Positions 25,863 through 36,897 of a stretch of DNA of 64,000 nucleotides are shown here, in pieces (position 1 is the first letter of the stretch; the number at the start of each line of letters is the position of its first letter). The stretch covers positions 62,501 through 126,500 of the forward strand of contig JAODUP010000069.1 in NCBI GenBank assembly GCA_025642065.1, in the 5' to 3' direction. Made by a program: the position numbers and the translations under genes. Origin of the DNA: Paralvinella palmiformis. Its lineage: Eukaryota; Annelida; Polychaeta; Terebellida; Alvinellidae. The notes below the pieces were generated by a model. The model did no database searches. It saw nothing but the letters and a program-made list of their open reading frames with translations, and was not told the DNA's origin.

Positions 25863-26866
25863 AAGACATTTAATTACAAACATTGCTTGGTGGAGCTACA
25901 TGGATAAATGAAAAATGGGTAATTAAAATGAGACTACCCCTAACTATTTTAGTGACTGTGTTAAACAGCAAAGTAGGTCGCAAAACAGCAAGCTACTTGA
26001 TTCCTTGATGTCTAAATCATCTGCAGCATGCGAAACATTTCCACAAAAATAAAAGTGCACCATAAATACACCTCCAGGTGGCACTCTGCTATGGCCTCGG
26101 GTACCGAAGAAAAGCCTTGCACATAGATGGTAACATTATGGCTGATTTAAGCATTGTTTTCTCAACACAGACATATTACCTTTGGAGGTCTCTCAGCCCA
26201 TTTAGTCTACCACGTGCACAAATTGGCCGTAAAACATCAATCATCACCATCTTGATGCAAACATCCAATAATCAAAATAAAACTATTTTATTAAAATATA
26301 ACATCACAGTTTTCTTGTTGCTTGTATACTCCCTTTCCAGTTACAAAATTGAAAAATATACTCTGGAGTTCTTTTTATTTGACAAAGGATGCCAGTACAA
26401 TTTAAAATTGTTCTGGAAGGTATGCTGGTAGGAATCTCTTTTAAACATTTGTGGACCTCTGTATGATTTATTTTTTAATTTCCCATCCATGGGGGTGACA
26501 TACTTTTCTGGAAAAGCCCTAATATACATGTATATAAATCTGAATTTCCTCTTTAAGCAGTCATGGATAGTCTTAAGCTTAAAGTCATATTTTTGAATGA
26601 TTTGAGAATGTGTAACAGTGAAGGTATTTTATGATAATTTTTGAGAAGTCACTTTTATATCAAATATATGAAGTTAAATTTATTAAACGTTTAAAACAGT
26701 ATGTAACACATGAAGTTATAAATTAATTTATAACTAATAATTTCATAAATTTAAATGTAATTGTTTTGTTTTATTTTTTGTAACTTAAATTGATTTTTAC
26801 TAACAATCAGTTTAATAAGAAAGTATGTAAATAGACCCTTTTGATTTAGTTTTTAATTTAGCTTGT

Positions 26867-26915
<49 letters not shown>

Positions 26916-27822
26916 CTACATATTTAACTGCATTTAAATAAATAACAGAATTTAAAATTTAATTGGTATAATTTAGCTTATATTTAATTATACATATATC
27001 ATATCTTATATTGTCATTGGGACATTTTTAGATTTTTTCACATTTAAATTTGCTTTTTCAATGTCTGTTATGTATTATAAGATAAATTTATCTTTAGAAG
27101 AAAGAAAAAAATGAGAATTCATCATTCTCATTATTACTCTATCTTCAGAAACCTTGATCCATATGGGTTTATTGGAACAACTAATTGGTATGTTACACCA
27201 GCCACATTCAACCTGTCACGAACACTTGATGAGGACTTTATTATTATTATGCGAAGATAACAACCAATCACAGGCTGAATGTCAGCGTCCTGAACTTGGT
27301 CTTAGTCAGCTGCTGAAACAGCGTCTTGTCCTACTGGATGGAAAAGATGAGTATCAGGTTAGTGAGAGAGAGATGGTTGGTGTGTGTCACATGTAAACCT
27401 TGTTCTACTGCCACTTAAATGCACAGCCAGTGAAACAAATGGGTCAAGCAACATCCAGACCTAATAGGAACAAAGTGAGAGATTAAACACCCTTCTGTCC
27501 TAACTACTTCAGGATTCAGTTGAGTTTCATCAAAGTGTGCTGCATGTAATCCATGAATCTAAAACTTTGTCTAATAAATCATAAAAAGTTACTGGCAATT
27601 AATAATAATAATGATGATGATGCCATTTCTGAACTTGTATGGAATAAATGTAACAATGTAAGATAGTTATTGTAATGACTGAATCAGATAATTACTTTTT
27701 ATAGTGATGTACTTTACATGAAAATGAGATATCTTTTCCCCATTTTCTAGGAAGAATATGATCACGCCAGCAAGTTGCAGCAGTTAGTATTTCAGGGTCA
27801 ACATGGCGAAGTTGAAAGATGA
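21029..27822 (+). CDS. HSPBP1: Hsp70-binding protein 1 (Hsp70 nucleotide-exchange factor), complete, six coding exons
   Basis: Cytosolic Fes1/HspBP1-type factor; members of this family bind the Hsp70 ATPase domain and trigger ADP release. Coding exons: 21029-21160, 22951-23128, 24547-24768, 25116-25274, 27149-27357, 27751-27822. All introns are GT/AG, phases agree, and the sum is 972 nt (323 aa plus stop). The N-terminus holds NMNSLLQSFIE, like the short conserved substrate-release segment of the family. The rest is an armadillo-like fold: SGYRWRTAELIATLAQNNS, SLIKMLEKDD, VKAIYAIS, DLDGFSVLVRAI, then HMGLLEQLIGML and the closing EEYDHASKLQQLVF. This order matches vertebrate HSPBP1 closely; the usual N-terminal low-complexity extension is shorter. 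The ATG at 21029 is chosen because family similarity begins there; TTCAG at 21013-21017 just upstream suggests a 5' UTR intron. Introns hold transposon remnants. Confidence 0.95.
21249..21319. repeat. 71-bp imperfect palindrome in HSPBP1 intron 1
   Basis: ACAGATGCATACAA at the left end is matched by TTGTATGCATCTGT at the right, and GGGGATACA by TGTATCCCC inside; only a few mismatches occur across the whole span. It can form a long hairpin and could be a tiny inverted-repeat element. No target duplication was recognised. Confidence 0.85.
21780..22235 (-). mobile_element. pogo/Tigger-like DNA transposase C-terminal remnant
   Basis: The - strand reads AVIPRGCMLLQQSLDVCLYK, then KGEMCKL, a stop, NDWMIESD, VIGWVKTTWEGIPEQMVCKF, FLKFGICNKMDGTKDDALYE. 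This order is the familiar end of DDE_1 (pogo/Tigger, jerky-like) transposases: an SxLQPLDV-like motif, then a W-x-x-I segment and a KCGISNxxDGTEDD-like acidic end. At least one stop interrupts it. It lies antisense within HSPBP1 intron 1. Confidence 0.75.
23365..23412. repeat. Compound (AC)n(AT)n microsatellite
   Basis: AC dinucleotides pass directly into AT dinucleotides. It lies in HSPBP1 intron 2. The same compound form recurs at 26867-26915, 34889-34948 and 59872-59918. Confidence 0.95.
25450..26519. mobile_element. Possible MITE with short inverted ends and TAA flanks
   Basis: The left end reads GGGGTATTCCAAAAAGAAAT, and the reverse complement of the right end reads GGGCTTTTCCAGAAAAGTAT. 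Both continue into GT-ACCC/GTCACCCCC-like sequence. TAA lies immediately outside each end (25447-25449 and 26520-26522). A 3-bp TWA duplication with GG-starting ends is the style of PIF/Harbinger elements, but the ends are imperfect. The interior has no transposase and contains a SINE fragment. It lies in HSPBP1 intron 4. Confidence 0.45.
26170..26254 (+). mobile_element. SINE family A fragment
   Basis: TTACCTTTGGAGGTCTCTC, GCCCATTTAGTCTACC and GGCCGTAAAACATCAATCAT match the 3' half of family A (full copy at 51839-52022 on the other strand). The tRNA head is missing. Confidence 0.75.
26867..26915. repeat. Compound (AC)n(AT)n microsatellite
   Basis: AC run passing directly into AT run, in HSPBP1 intron 4. 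Confidence 0.95.
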
Positions 27823-28700
27823 GCTGTAATGATTATTATACACACACAAATACACACTCACTCATCTCATTAAGTGATCTTTGTCATGTTGATACTAAAA
27901 TCTTTGTAATGTTGATGCTAAAATCTAGCTTCAAATATCATCATTGTGTGTTGGGAATAAGTCTCATTTAATCGTGTTCACCTTGGGACTATGTCATCTC
28001 CATATTAAATAACATGTTGCTAGTCCTCTATTTTGCATAACAGAAATGAAATGTTATGGTATGATAATACTCGAGGAAATAATGAAATTTATGTAATAAT
28101 GATTGTTGATGTAAGTGATATGTTAGGGTATAGTGCTATAAATATTAAAACAGTTTATTTAAACTGACAACCCTTCAATTTTTATGAAATATATATGAAC
28201 ATGTATATATTACTGTTTCGTTATCATTCATCCAGTCAATATTTGTCAATGGTCTTACCTTATACATGAATGGCATTGCTGTCTGCATTCATCAACAAGA
28301 GACAAAATTAAGAATTCTTTTAGTTCTATCTATACTCATCCATTTGTATATGCATCTTCTCAGAGATGTACTTACGTACTTGAATAAAAAACCGATTCTC
28401 ACTCACCAGACACCACAAGACAAAAGAAGGGTGCAACCTAGTTATGGATTATACTAGAGACTTCCCTAGGAAGCAGCTCTGGATCCAGTCAGAAGTGGTT
28501 ATCAGTTTATAAAGGCGTGATGAAATGTAAACTGATCGTTGCTGGGACAACACAAATATAATAATTTTGTCAAGGTGTTTACTAGTAGTAAAATAAAGAA
28601 TGATTAAGCGAGTAATGTTACAGTGATGTGCGATTTTAAATTGTTGTATAGGGAATTTGTTTGAAATTATTGAGCTTTTTCATAATTAAAGTTTGTTTTA
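27823..28700 (+). other. Probable HSPBP1 3' UTR
   Basis: AT-rich sequence after the HSPBP1 stop without a credible gene. An AATAAAGAATG sequence near 28591 is a candidate polyadenylation signal. A 63-codon frame at 28266-28457 is not convincing. Confidence 0.4.
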
Positions 28701-28712
28701 TTCGAATCCGGA

Positions 28713-29241
28713 TCATATCCGTGTTTGTGAGACATGATTCCTCACAGAGTCACCCCATAGCCACATGTCCGGGGTCAAATCAGTGCTGAGGCTAAACAAC
28801 TCCACTCTCGGATGATATTTAAAATCGACTTTTATGTAAATCAGCAGTTTATAATGAACCAATGGCAAGCCAGAAGAAATACGGAAAAACTGTGGATAAC
28901 CAAAAGCCACATTTAAGGAAATTGACAACGTTCTCCTGTTGCTTTGATATTAAAACAAATCTGTTGGCTGTTTGGAATAGAAATGTCTGGATGATCAATA
29001 TAACCCACCTATATGGTCTTAGTTGCAAGTCTGTTTGATGCACTACTCGCCAGAACTTTTTGGTCTGTAAATAAATTCTGGCAGCATCTGTTCCATGTGG
29101 AATTACTTCAGGATTAGTTAAGAAGACACACTTTACGACAAAAATAAAAGTGCATGGTGGTCTATCACACTCATTTTGTACAGAACACCAACTGAAATAC
29201 CGCAACACCAGGAATATGGTTGATTTCAAAGTTCCGGACAC
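28713..29241 (-). other. Unrecognised - strand open frames
   Basis: A 130-codon - frame (28849-29241) overlaps a second - frame (28713-28928) in which the protein-like reading FGYPQFFRISSGLPLVHYKL runs on to SVRNHVSQTRI. Together they could be one frameshifted old coding sequence, but no domain is recognised, and the composition (rich in F, V and I) also suits chance. It is convergent with HSPBP1. Confidence 0.2.
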
Positions 29242-29839
29242 TGGCTGGGCAAATTATAATTTGATTAATCATCTTCCAGTCTCGGGAAGCACTTATCACA
29301 TGTTTCTATCTAACACAACATGAAACACTGATCTGATAAACTGCCACAACATACAACAGTTTGTTAGATTCTGCTTTCCTCGACTAACTGATTATTGTTT
29401 CTGGGACTGATGTAGTATCTGGTATGAACGACCATTTGACGGCTAGTTGTTGTGGGCATGGTCCACAAGTATGGTAAACTTGGCTAGCTTATGCTATAAG
29501 TTATAGTACACACGATATATTGTTTCTGTCATGACCTCTAACGATACTATATATATGTGTGAAAAATATGGAAACAAAATTTTGAATTTGTACACTACGT
29601 GAAAAACATAGAATATACAAATGAGTCATAAAAATGAAAGTAATTAACGGATGGAATATTAATAAACCTTTGAGAAACGTGGTACAGAAAATGCTGATTA
29701 CATTTGACCATATCTACACTATAAAGATGTTTTAGGTGCCAGCCTGCCAACTATGAACATTGAACAGAAAGATCACAACTAGTTAGTATACATATAGACA
29801 ATATAAAATACTTACAGAAATAATGGAGAAACTGATCAG

Positions 29840-29930
29840 CAATAATGAGAATAAAATTAATAACAATGTAGCACCCTTACTAAAATGAGCCATTCAAATG
29901 TGTGGTGAGATGATACTACAATATGATGTA
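29840..29930 (-). mobile_element. LINE 3'-end fragment
   Basis: AGCACCCTTACT and GAGCCATTCAAA on the + strand are the reverse complement of the 3' tail of the LINE at 16863-18112 (near 18050-18090). A heavily 5'-truncated copy. Confidence 0.65.
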
Positions 29931-30313
29931 TGTACACTAGAGCCCTGCACAGGTTGGAAAGCTGAACCCAACCGGCAACTACTTGACCAAACCCACAAAT
30001 TTCAACCCTAATCCATACTTAAAATGATATTGAACACGTGCCCAACCCACAACAATGGAGTCCTAAACACAAAATTCCTATTATTAAGATAATTTATTGA
30101 AAAACTAACCCAACTTTCCCATTGTAACTTATTCACATCTTTATAATAAAATTCTGTAGTATTTAGTATTATCAATAGCACTATTCAGGAATAGGACGTT
30201 ATTTACGCTAAACGATTTAAAGTGGTTATCAGTAGCAATAGATAAATAAAACACAATATCTACTAAAATCCAATAGTAAACAAATGTCCTGTAGTGTCAC
30301 TGACTTGCTTGTG

Positions 30314-30604
30314 ATTCGGGGAGGATCCCTCAGGCTGTCGCTTATTCAGCACAGCCTTTTATGTTGGAGTGTACGGCTCCCCACCACTCATAGAGGAGCA
30401 GTGCTGAAAGATGGAGCCGAAATACCCTGAGGGTGGTCACTGCCAGAGTGTATTACGTCCTCAAGGGGCCTTTAACGTCCCCCTTTATTTTAATCAATTC
30501 AGTGGAGACGGGCATTTAACGTGGTCAACCACCCACGATATTGTGAGCCGAGAAATTAATCTCTGGAAAAATTTCGTCCTGTGAGATCGAACCTGTGACC
30601 CATT
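30314..30604 (-). mobile_element. SINE family B copy lacking most of its tRNA head
   Basis: The body matches family B: CAGGCTGTCGCTTATTC, GGCACTGCC-type core GGGTGGTCACTGCCAGAGTG and TTTAACGTCC. At the head end only the B-box part (GATCGAACCTGTGACCCATT) remains, and the A box is missing. Confidence 0.8.
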
Positions 30605-30677
30605 GTGTATGGTGGGATTATGTCCGGGTAGATTTTGTACCATGGGATTTTATCATGTGAAATTTTGTTCCGGATTC

Positions 30678-30797
30678 GGTGCAGTTAGCGGAGCACTCTC
30701 CACTTTGTGGAACATGTTGCCGGCGAATTGCTAGAATCGGCGGCAACATGTTTGTCAACATGTTCCACAAAGTGGAGAGTGCTCCGCTAACTGCACC
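30678..30797. repeat. Perfect 42-bp foldback made from a LINE fragment
   Basis: Arms 30678-30719 and 30756-30797 are exact reverse complements around a 36-nt loop. The left arm and loop start translate to GAVSGALSTLWNMLPAN, resembling the AFSVAAPTLWNxLP end of LINE proteins. A nested second pairing exists: AACATGTTGCCG (30711-30722) with CGGCAACATGTT (30740-30751). Confidence 0.95.
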
Positions 30798-31423
30798 ATA
30801 GGCCTATGTGTTGTTAATGTACAGGTGATATTTAATGCCATAGATCGGTGTACAATGACACAAAGACTGAAAGAGGGCGTATATAAGCATGTGTTGTGAA
30901 AAGGCAAAGAACTGAACTCTCTGGTACACTAGATAACAATGACTGAACATCAGATAAAATATATAACAATTTGTGTTTCCTTCTAGCTCCAACTGTTATA
31001 GACTATCACCCCGTTTTCCCTTACACAATGGACGTGTATTTGTGTGTGTGTGTGTGTGTGTCACACTTTAATTACCCATTGCTGAAACAAAAGCTTCAAG
31101 CAGAATTATTTGTTTATATGCATACAACTTTACAAAGTGAACACTGAGACTACATATTAAAGAGCAACCCTGAATCAAGTACAAAACTTCTAAATCCTTC
31201 GGTCCTACTGAGAAAATGTTGTAACATTTTACCAGAACTCATTTAAGAATAAGAACCCGATATAATACATGGTCTCCATCATACAAGACTTTAGAACCCT
31301 TTGACTAAATTTCGTTTTATTATACAACTTATTTTTAGCTAGAAGTAAATATAAACTTAATTTCCATACCTGCGTAAAGAGTGTACTAGCTGCTTGACGC
31401 TAAAGAATTTATTAATTTCAGGG

Positions 31424-31515
31424 TTGATTGATTTTTGTGTACATGGTAGGCTAAATGGGCGGAGCGACCTTCAAAGGTAATGAAGCGAAGTCAAAGATTA
31501 AACAACTTTCTGTGT
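31424..31515 (-). mobile_element. SINE family A fragment
   Basis: GGTAGGCTAAATGGGCGGAG, CGACC, AAAGGTAATGAAGCGAAGTC and AAAGATTAAACAAC match family A, with a small internal deletion near the GATTGAT end and no tRNA head. Open frames starting here read through the SINE. Confidence 0.7.
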
Positions 31516-31674
31516 TGCTACAATATGATGAGAGTATTAAGACTAGGACAACGCATCATTAAAAATATCAACATATTTGAACTCACTACATATTTCTACC
31601 TCAACCTTGTATTAAGTGCGGACGTTTATTGTTTTACTAAAGTCGTAATTCGATTCCTTGATTGGATTTATATT

Positions 31675-32460
31675 TAAAATTAGCTGATATTTGTTTGTGT
31701 TGGATAAACAAATTAAAAAGAAACGGGCCTTAAAATATTTCCTCAATATAATTTTAAAGTGTTTTCAACATCAGGTCAATTGGTTTGAATTTTTGCAGAA
31801 TGTGTCGCATTAAAGAATTTTTTAGTGGTTTACAAATCTTTGGGGGGCATACAGGGAAAAGGAAACCCATTCCCCCAATTTTTGATCCGGATGGGTTTTT
31901 AATCCCTTTTTAACACTAATTATGGGTTAGACAGCCATCAACTATGTATCCACCACGATATATAGGGGAAATTAATCTGTGATAATATATATATACGGGT
32001 TTGAACCTGATTTAAATGCCTGCTTCTGTAGGCTTACCGGACTCATACAGCCCGGTGGGTGGGGGCTCCATTATGGCCCAAAAAGGGTGTGCTGCTTCTT
32101 CTTGATATATTTTTTATTTTAAAATTTTTAAAAAAAAAATTTTAATAGTTTAATAAAACCCAAAATGGCAGTGAATTTACCCATGGGCCCGGCTCCTCAG
32201 TTTTGAGCCAATCAGGTATTTTTGGAAGAATACCCTACTCCACCACCCGGGAAACAATTTTAAAAAATATTTAATTTAAAAAATAAAATGGTAACATCAA
32301 GTTAAAGAAACCCCCTTGCAGTTTTCCGTCTTTGCATTGCTAAAATGACGTACACTACACTTTTCCCAGGGATTATCGTTAAACGTCATATTTGTCCAAA
32401 CATTCATAGAAAGTTTAACCATGCTTTTTTTTTAAAACCCTTTCCTTTACCAAAATTAAA
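31675..32460. repeat. Local duplication, copy 1, unusually homopolymer-rich
   Basis: Matches 33165-33810 in order: TAGCTGATATTTGTTTGTGTTGG, CAGCCCGGTGGGTGGGGG, AGCCAATCA, TATTTTTGG, AAGTTAAAGAAA, ATATTTGTCCA, AAAACC, AACCCTTTCCT. This copy is saturated with short runs (AAAAATTTTTAAAAAAAAAATTTT, GGGGGGCAT, CCCCC), whereas the other copy has mixed sequence at the same points. It could be a genuinely decayed copy or a poor consensus. Confidence 0.65.
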
Positions 32461-32466
32461 GACAAA

Positions 32467-32583
32467 ATGTCAGATTCCGAGGTCACAGACAGTATCAGTT
32501 ATGAAGAATTAGATGCAGCAAGGGCAGACGTTGACCCAGAGCAACCACCTGTGCCGCCATACCCGGTCCCCAACAAGATTTAG
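32467..32583 (+). CDS. Possible 38-residue acidic microprotein or terminal exon
   Basis: ATG at 32467 in AAAATGT context opens a 38-codon frame ending in TAG at 32581-32583. It reads MSDSEVTDSISYEELDAARA, then DVDPEQPPVPPYPVPNKI: acidic N-terminal part, proline-rich C-terminal part. Codon use looks more coding-like than the surroundings. It begins just where the similarity between the two local duplication copies stops. It could be a whole micro-gene, a last exon or chance. No family is recognised. Confidence 0.3.
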   Translation: MSDSEVTDSISYEELDAARADVDPEQPPVPPYPVPNKI

Positions 32584-32879
32584 ATTGTTGTGTTCATTTT
32601 TGAACCCCATTTTCGGCTGTTTAAGGCATAAACGAAAGTCGTGGTAATGTAATGTTCAGTTTTTTTAATCTTATTTTGTAGCATTATTTAGTTTTATATC
32701 CGTTGAAAACGAATATACAGAAATAAATAAATAACATCCATCGAACATTGAAAACTGAGGCATAACAACACAACAAGATCATATGACATAACATGCAAAG
32801 CCTCATACCTATTTTCGGCCTATGCAGTAAAACATAGTTCCTACATCGGTATGACGAATAGCTTGCTTCAATTTACTCA

Positions 32880-33010
32880 TAGTAATAATTAGAAACTTCT
32901 GTTGCGCCATTATCCTCGAAAAGAATCTAACTCAGTGGTGCACCTAGTACAGGGATTGGGCAATCTCATAGTCAAAGTACAATGCAAAATTCATCAACAT
33001 ATCTTAGTGC
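32880..33010 (-). mobile_element. LINE 3' UTR remnant
   Basis: GCCATTATCCTCGAAAAGAA, CTCAGTGGTGCACCTAGTAC, AGGG and TTGGGCAATCTCATAG match the 3' UTR of the truncated LINE at 11835-12060 in the same orientation. Confidence 0.75.
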
Positions 33011-33164
33011 AATTTGCTTTAGCATCAAGATGACACTGGAACTGGGTGGCTATTTTGTTTTACTGCTTAATTTAGATAGCATCCATTGTTCCTGACGTGA
33101 ATCTGAAATAACGCGAGACTTACCACAAATACCCATAAGCCGATTATTGGGATGGGCCTAAAAT

Positions 33165-33810
33165 AGGGAATTAGCTGATATTTGTTTGTGTTGGTATAAG
33201 CTTAATTAATAAGTTAACACAATGGACCGGAATGCGAATATTTCCCTCTTCGCGTCACATAACTTAATTTCAAATAAAGTGATATTTCCCAGCACAGGGC
33301 AGCCCGGTGGGTGGGGGATCTCCCATATATGGCCTATACAGGAATGTGCTGCCCTAGGTGCAGCATATATTTATTATCTTAACAGTTTAATAGTGTCTAC
33401 AATACACAGCCACAAGAATCTTTAAGTAGGTCTAAGTAAAACAAACATCGTGTGTGAAGTTGGCCTCCAATGCACTGTGCTCCATCATGTTTTGCAGCCA
33501 ATCACGAGTATTTTTGGGAACGAATCCATACTCCATCCACCGGCAGATCCATTTGCACAATTATTAGCGGCACAACACATCATTTTACACGTTTAACAAA
33601 GTCAATATAGAATACGTAACATAAGTTAAAGAAAGCCACGGCTTGTGTTTGGCGTCTTTGTTTGTCTAAGATGACGTCACATCCCGACGTTTTCCGAAGA
33701 TTCTCGATTAAAGCTGTGGCATATTTGTCCATATGAGATGCTGGCATAGCAAGTTTTAAAACCACTGCAAATTTTGACTAATTTGGAAAACCCTTTCCTG
33801 TGACCATTAA
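33165..33810. repeat. Local duplication, copy 2
   Basis: Partner of 31675-32460. This copy has balanced composition. The order of shared blocks is the same, so the pair is a direct duplication about 1.4 kb apart. Frames inside (for example at 33222 and 33580) are not credible genes. Confidence 0.65.
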
Positions 33811-34909
33811 TGTATAGGAAGTTCTCCATCTATATTTAATGATACGGAAATATGAGTTATACAATAATCTGATGGCACATGTTTAACTGTATAACGAGTT
33901 TTCTTCATATGTCGTGAACCAAAATTAAGCATGGGCAGTAATATTTCGTTCTAATTGAAATCTGATATTTTCAATCATTTAAACTATTCGATTAATATAC
34001 CGATGTGACCATTAAAACTAACATTAAACTTACCTGAAAATCTTGGTTCTGTATTTTATTTGTTCTAAGAGTAAGAAGGGGACTAGTATTATCACAGACA
34101 GTAATGTTATAAGGGAGATATAGATATTTGATGGCAAAATATAACATCCATATAGACTTTCGGAAGGTGAGGCACGTTGGCCATCCTTAATGATAAATAG
34201 CGATCTGGTAGAGTTATTACCTTCTTCTTGTGATGTCTCAATTAATCACTTCGTCTATGACTGTGTTAAGAAAGTTACAAACCTTTCCCATCATTCGATG
34301 TCAACTTATTATTGCACTGGTTTTGATTTCAGTGGTGACCATTGTTTTATACTGAAAGTTTGGTTTACAGTTTTGTTCGTTATTATCATTGGTAATTAAC
34401 AACAACTCTGATGATATCATTTCGTAGAAAACCAATTGTCAAATGTCAGTAATTAAGATGGTAGGAAATCATAATGATTTCAGAGTGACTGTATGTGGTG
34501 AACAGGCTCAATCATCTAACTGACTAATGGAATTTGATGTTCGCCGGCTTTTGTAGCTAAAACGCTGATAAGATCACATTAAAAATCTCCTTTATGAAAC
34601 GTTCGAAAGATAACTGCGCCCGTTGAACAGGTCGACATTGAAAACATCTTTGGCAGCAATAGTTAATATGTTGTGTTTATAAAATGTGTTCTTAATAACA
34701 GTGATAGAAAGAATACGTTCGAACAGAATAACCAAAAAATGTTTCAAAAATAGGCCTTCCCTTTTATTTTGTAAATGGCATAATTACATAATTGCTTCAT
34801 TATAATATGCGTTTTATACTGTTTTTAAAGAAATATTATATGGACAGAGCCATCGATATATACATCTCCTAGAAACGCGCACGCAAGTTTACACACACAC
34901 ACACACACA

Positions 34910-34950
<41 letters not shown>

Positions 34951-35959
34951 CCAATTATTTAGCATTACTCCCGTTTCTTAGCACTAGATAGTGTGTATTT
35001 TTTGTATTTTATATTTATTCCTCTCACAAAAATATTGAAAATACATTAATTAGAGGTGTATACCCGGTGCATATAACGCTAAAAATATAATAAAAGTATA
35101 TGTAAAAGTGTAAATGTTATTAATTGGGAAATTGCAATGATTTGCATAATGATAAGTAAGATGTCATCAAATATGTTATGAACTGAGATAGACTGTCTAG
35201 CTAAATCTTACCGTAAAAGGTTAATATTGAATGACCTGAACATTAACATAGATCATACTTATACATAATATCCTCAAAACATTTAATGGCTTCACAGATT
35301 CATCATGGCCTATAATAGATAACAGGAGCGTAGATTATAAAAAAATACAGTGTACAATGAAGAAGCCAGTATTATCTCTTTCACTATTTACTCACTCTAT
35401 CATCCGCTCTTATATATATATATATCATTGATAGTTATCAAGTACTTTAGTACATTTGTTAGCATAAAGGCAATGCATGACAACTCTTAATAAATCATTC
35501 TCGAAATCTACATCAACATATGCTCACTCCTACCTATGTGATTACTAGATGTTCAAGATGAATGACAAATAGTTACTTGTATATTTCGGTGTTTTCATTC
35601 AGTGTACAGATCATCGGCTCCAGCATATGTACACGGACTTCTGCATGGAGATGTGTGATGAATACAAATAATAGACAATTAGGGATTGTATTCAGTGTGA
35701 TGTTCCTAGGGATGGTATATCCATGTTGATGTGACGTCATTAACCCCGTGGGATATCTTCTTCTCACCCCTTATGGCTGAAATGGTGGATATACTTTAAA
35801 CAGAATACAACAAAATTTGACATTGTAATCTGAGTGGGTGAGTTGGTGAGTGAGTCTGTGATTCAGCTAATCAGTCACATAATCGAGGATATTGAGTGAG
35901 TGAGTGAGTGAGTGAGTGAGCGAGCGATTGTTTCACTTACCTCTTACGACACCCGCGTA
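33811..35959. other. Intergenic AT-rich DNA with microsatellites
   Basis: Contains the compound (AC)n(AT)n run at 34889-34948 and (GAGT)n at about 35893-35926. I see no gene. Confidence 0.4.
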
Positions 35960-36226
35960 TTATACCTCATTATCCGGAGCCCACGATTGGGCATCACAAG
36001 CCGCCATGTTGACCATATTCTTGGAAAACGTATAAGGATAGTTTATGAGTCCGAGAATCACTTTCAGCGCACCTTTTAATGGCGGAATACAGGCGGCAAA
36101 CGGAGCCAGGAAGAGATATATACTACAAAACAATCCCGATACTGGATAAGCTATCACGAAAATACCGAAGAACCACAAAATGGAGAAAAATACTCCAGGA
36201 CAAGCGCCATCCTTCCCGCGTCCCAT
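35960..36226 (-). CDS. Small two-helix membrane protein, intact paralogue
   Basis: An 88-residue - strand frame from ATG (complement of 36224-36226) to TAA at 35960-35962. It starts MGRGKDGACPG, then has a hydrophobic segment (VFFSILWFFGIFVIAYPVSG, about residues 12-31), a second one (LFCSIYLFLAPFAACI, about 32-47), then PPLKGALKVILGL, YPYTFSKNMVNM and a polar tail. The paired hydrophobic stretches with prolines suggest a helical hairpin. GATCAG just before the ATG could be a splice acceptor, as in the paralogue at 52415, so a 5' UTR intron is likely. Shared with that paralogue: CPG, SILWF, IA-PV, PF-ACI-P-KG, P-TF--NM-NM. I do not know a characterised relative; function unknown. Confidence 0.75.
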   Translation of the reverse strand: MGRGKDGACPGVFFSILWFFGIFVIAYPVSGLFCSIYLFLAPFAACIPPLKGALKVILGLINYPYTFSKNMVNMAACDAQSWAPDNEV

Positions 36227-36897
36227 TCTGATCAAGATCTGTTTACTTATAGTGAGTCTGAGCCTGAAACTGATGACCTTCGGAATGATTGTGCATCTTT
36301 ATTACAATTGATAGCCCGATCATAAATAGAATGTTTACAGGTAACTAATGTAAATACCATATTTGGAGGGGAACCACTTAACATCGCCTACGGTAACACG
36401 TCGACGGGGGGGAGGGGGTGGGGCGTGACGAAGATAACATAGATAACCTAGAAATGTCAAAGTCCACATATTGAGTACGTTCATATAGCTGATATACCTA
36501 TCGGGTAGTTGAGCTAATAGTCACGATATTACCTAGCTAATTAACATAGCTGAACGACTGACGACACCCCCAGATAAATCCTCCAAAGGTACACACATCA
36601 ACCAAGATAATTGTTACATTTAGTCGAAGATAGTGTACTTATACTGTAAATCATCCCTATTGTGTAGAGATACTGCTAAATAGTATGCTTCAATATTAAA
36701 CTGATATTAGGACAACTGATATATTGGTCGTGTACTGATGTAGTCTAACTCTAATATTACTACATTATGTCGACAATATTTTGGACAACAGGACAATGAT
36801 GACATTAACGTGTCGTTTCCACAAATTAACTTTGGAATAACGTTATTATAGCGTGCATTATATTTAATGCTAATCTGGGATTTATACGTCAGCGTCA

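Noticed and set aside
35573..35767. A 64-codon - frame upstream of the small membrane gene
   Set aside because: No splice-site support, domain or coding bias was seen.
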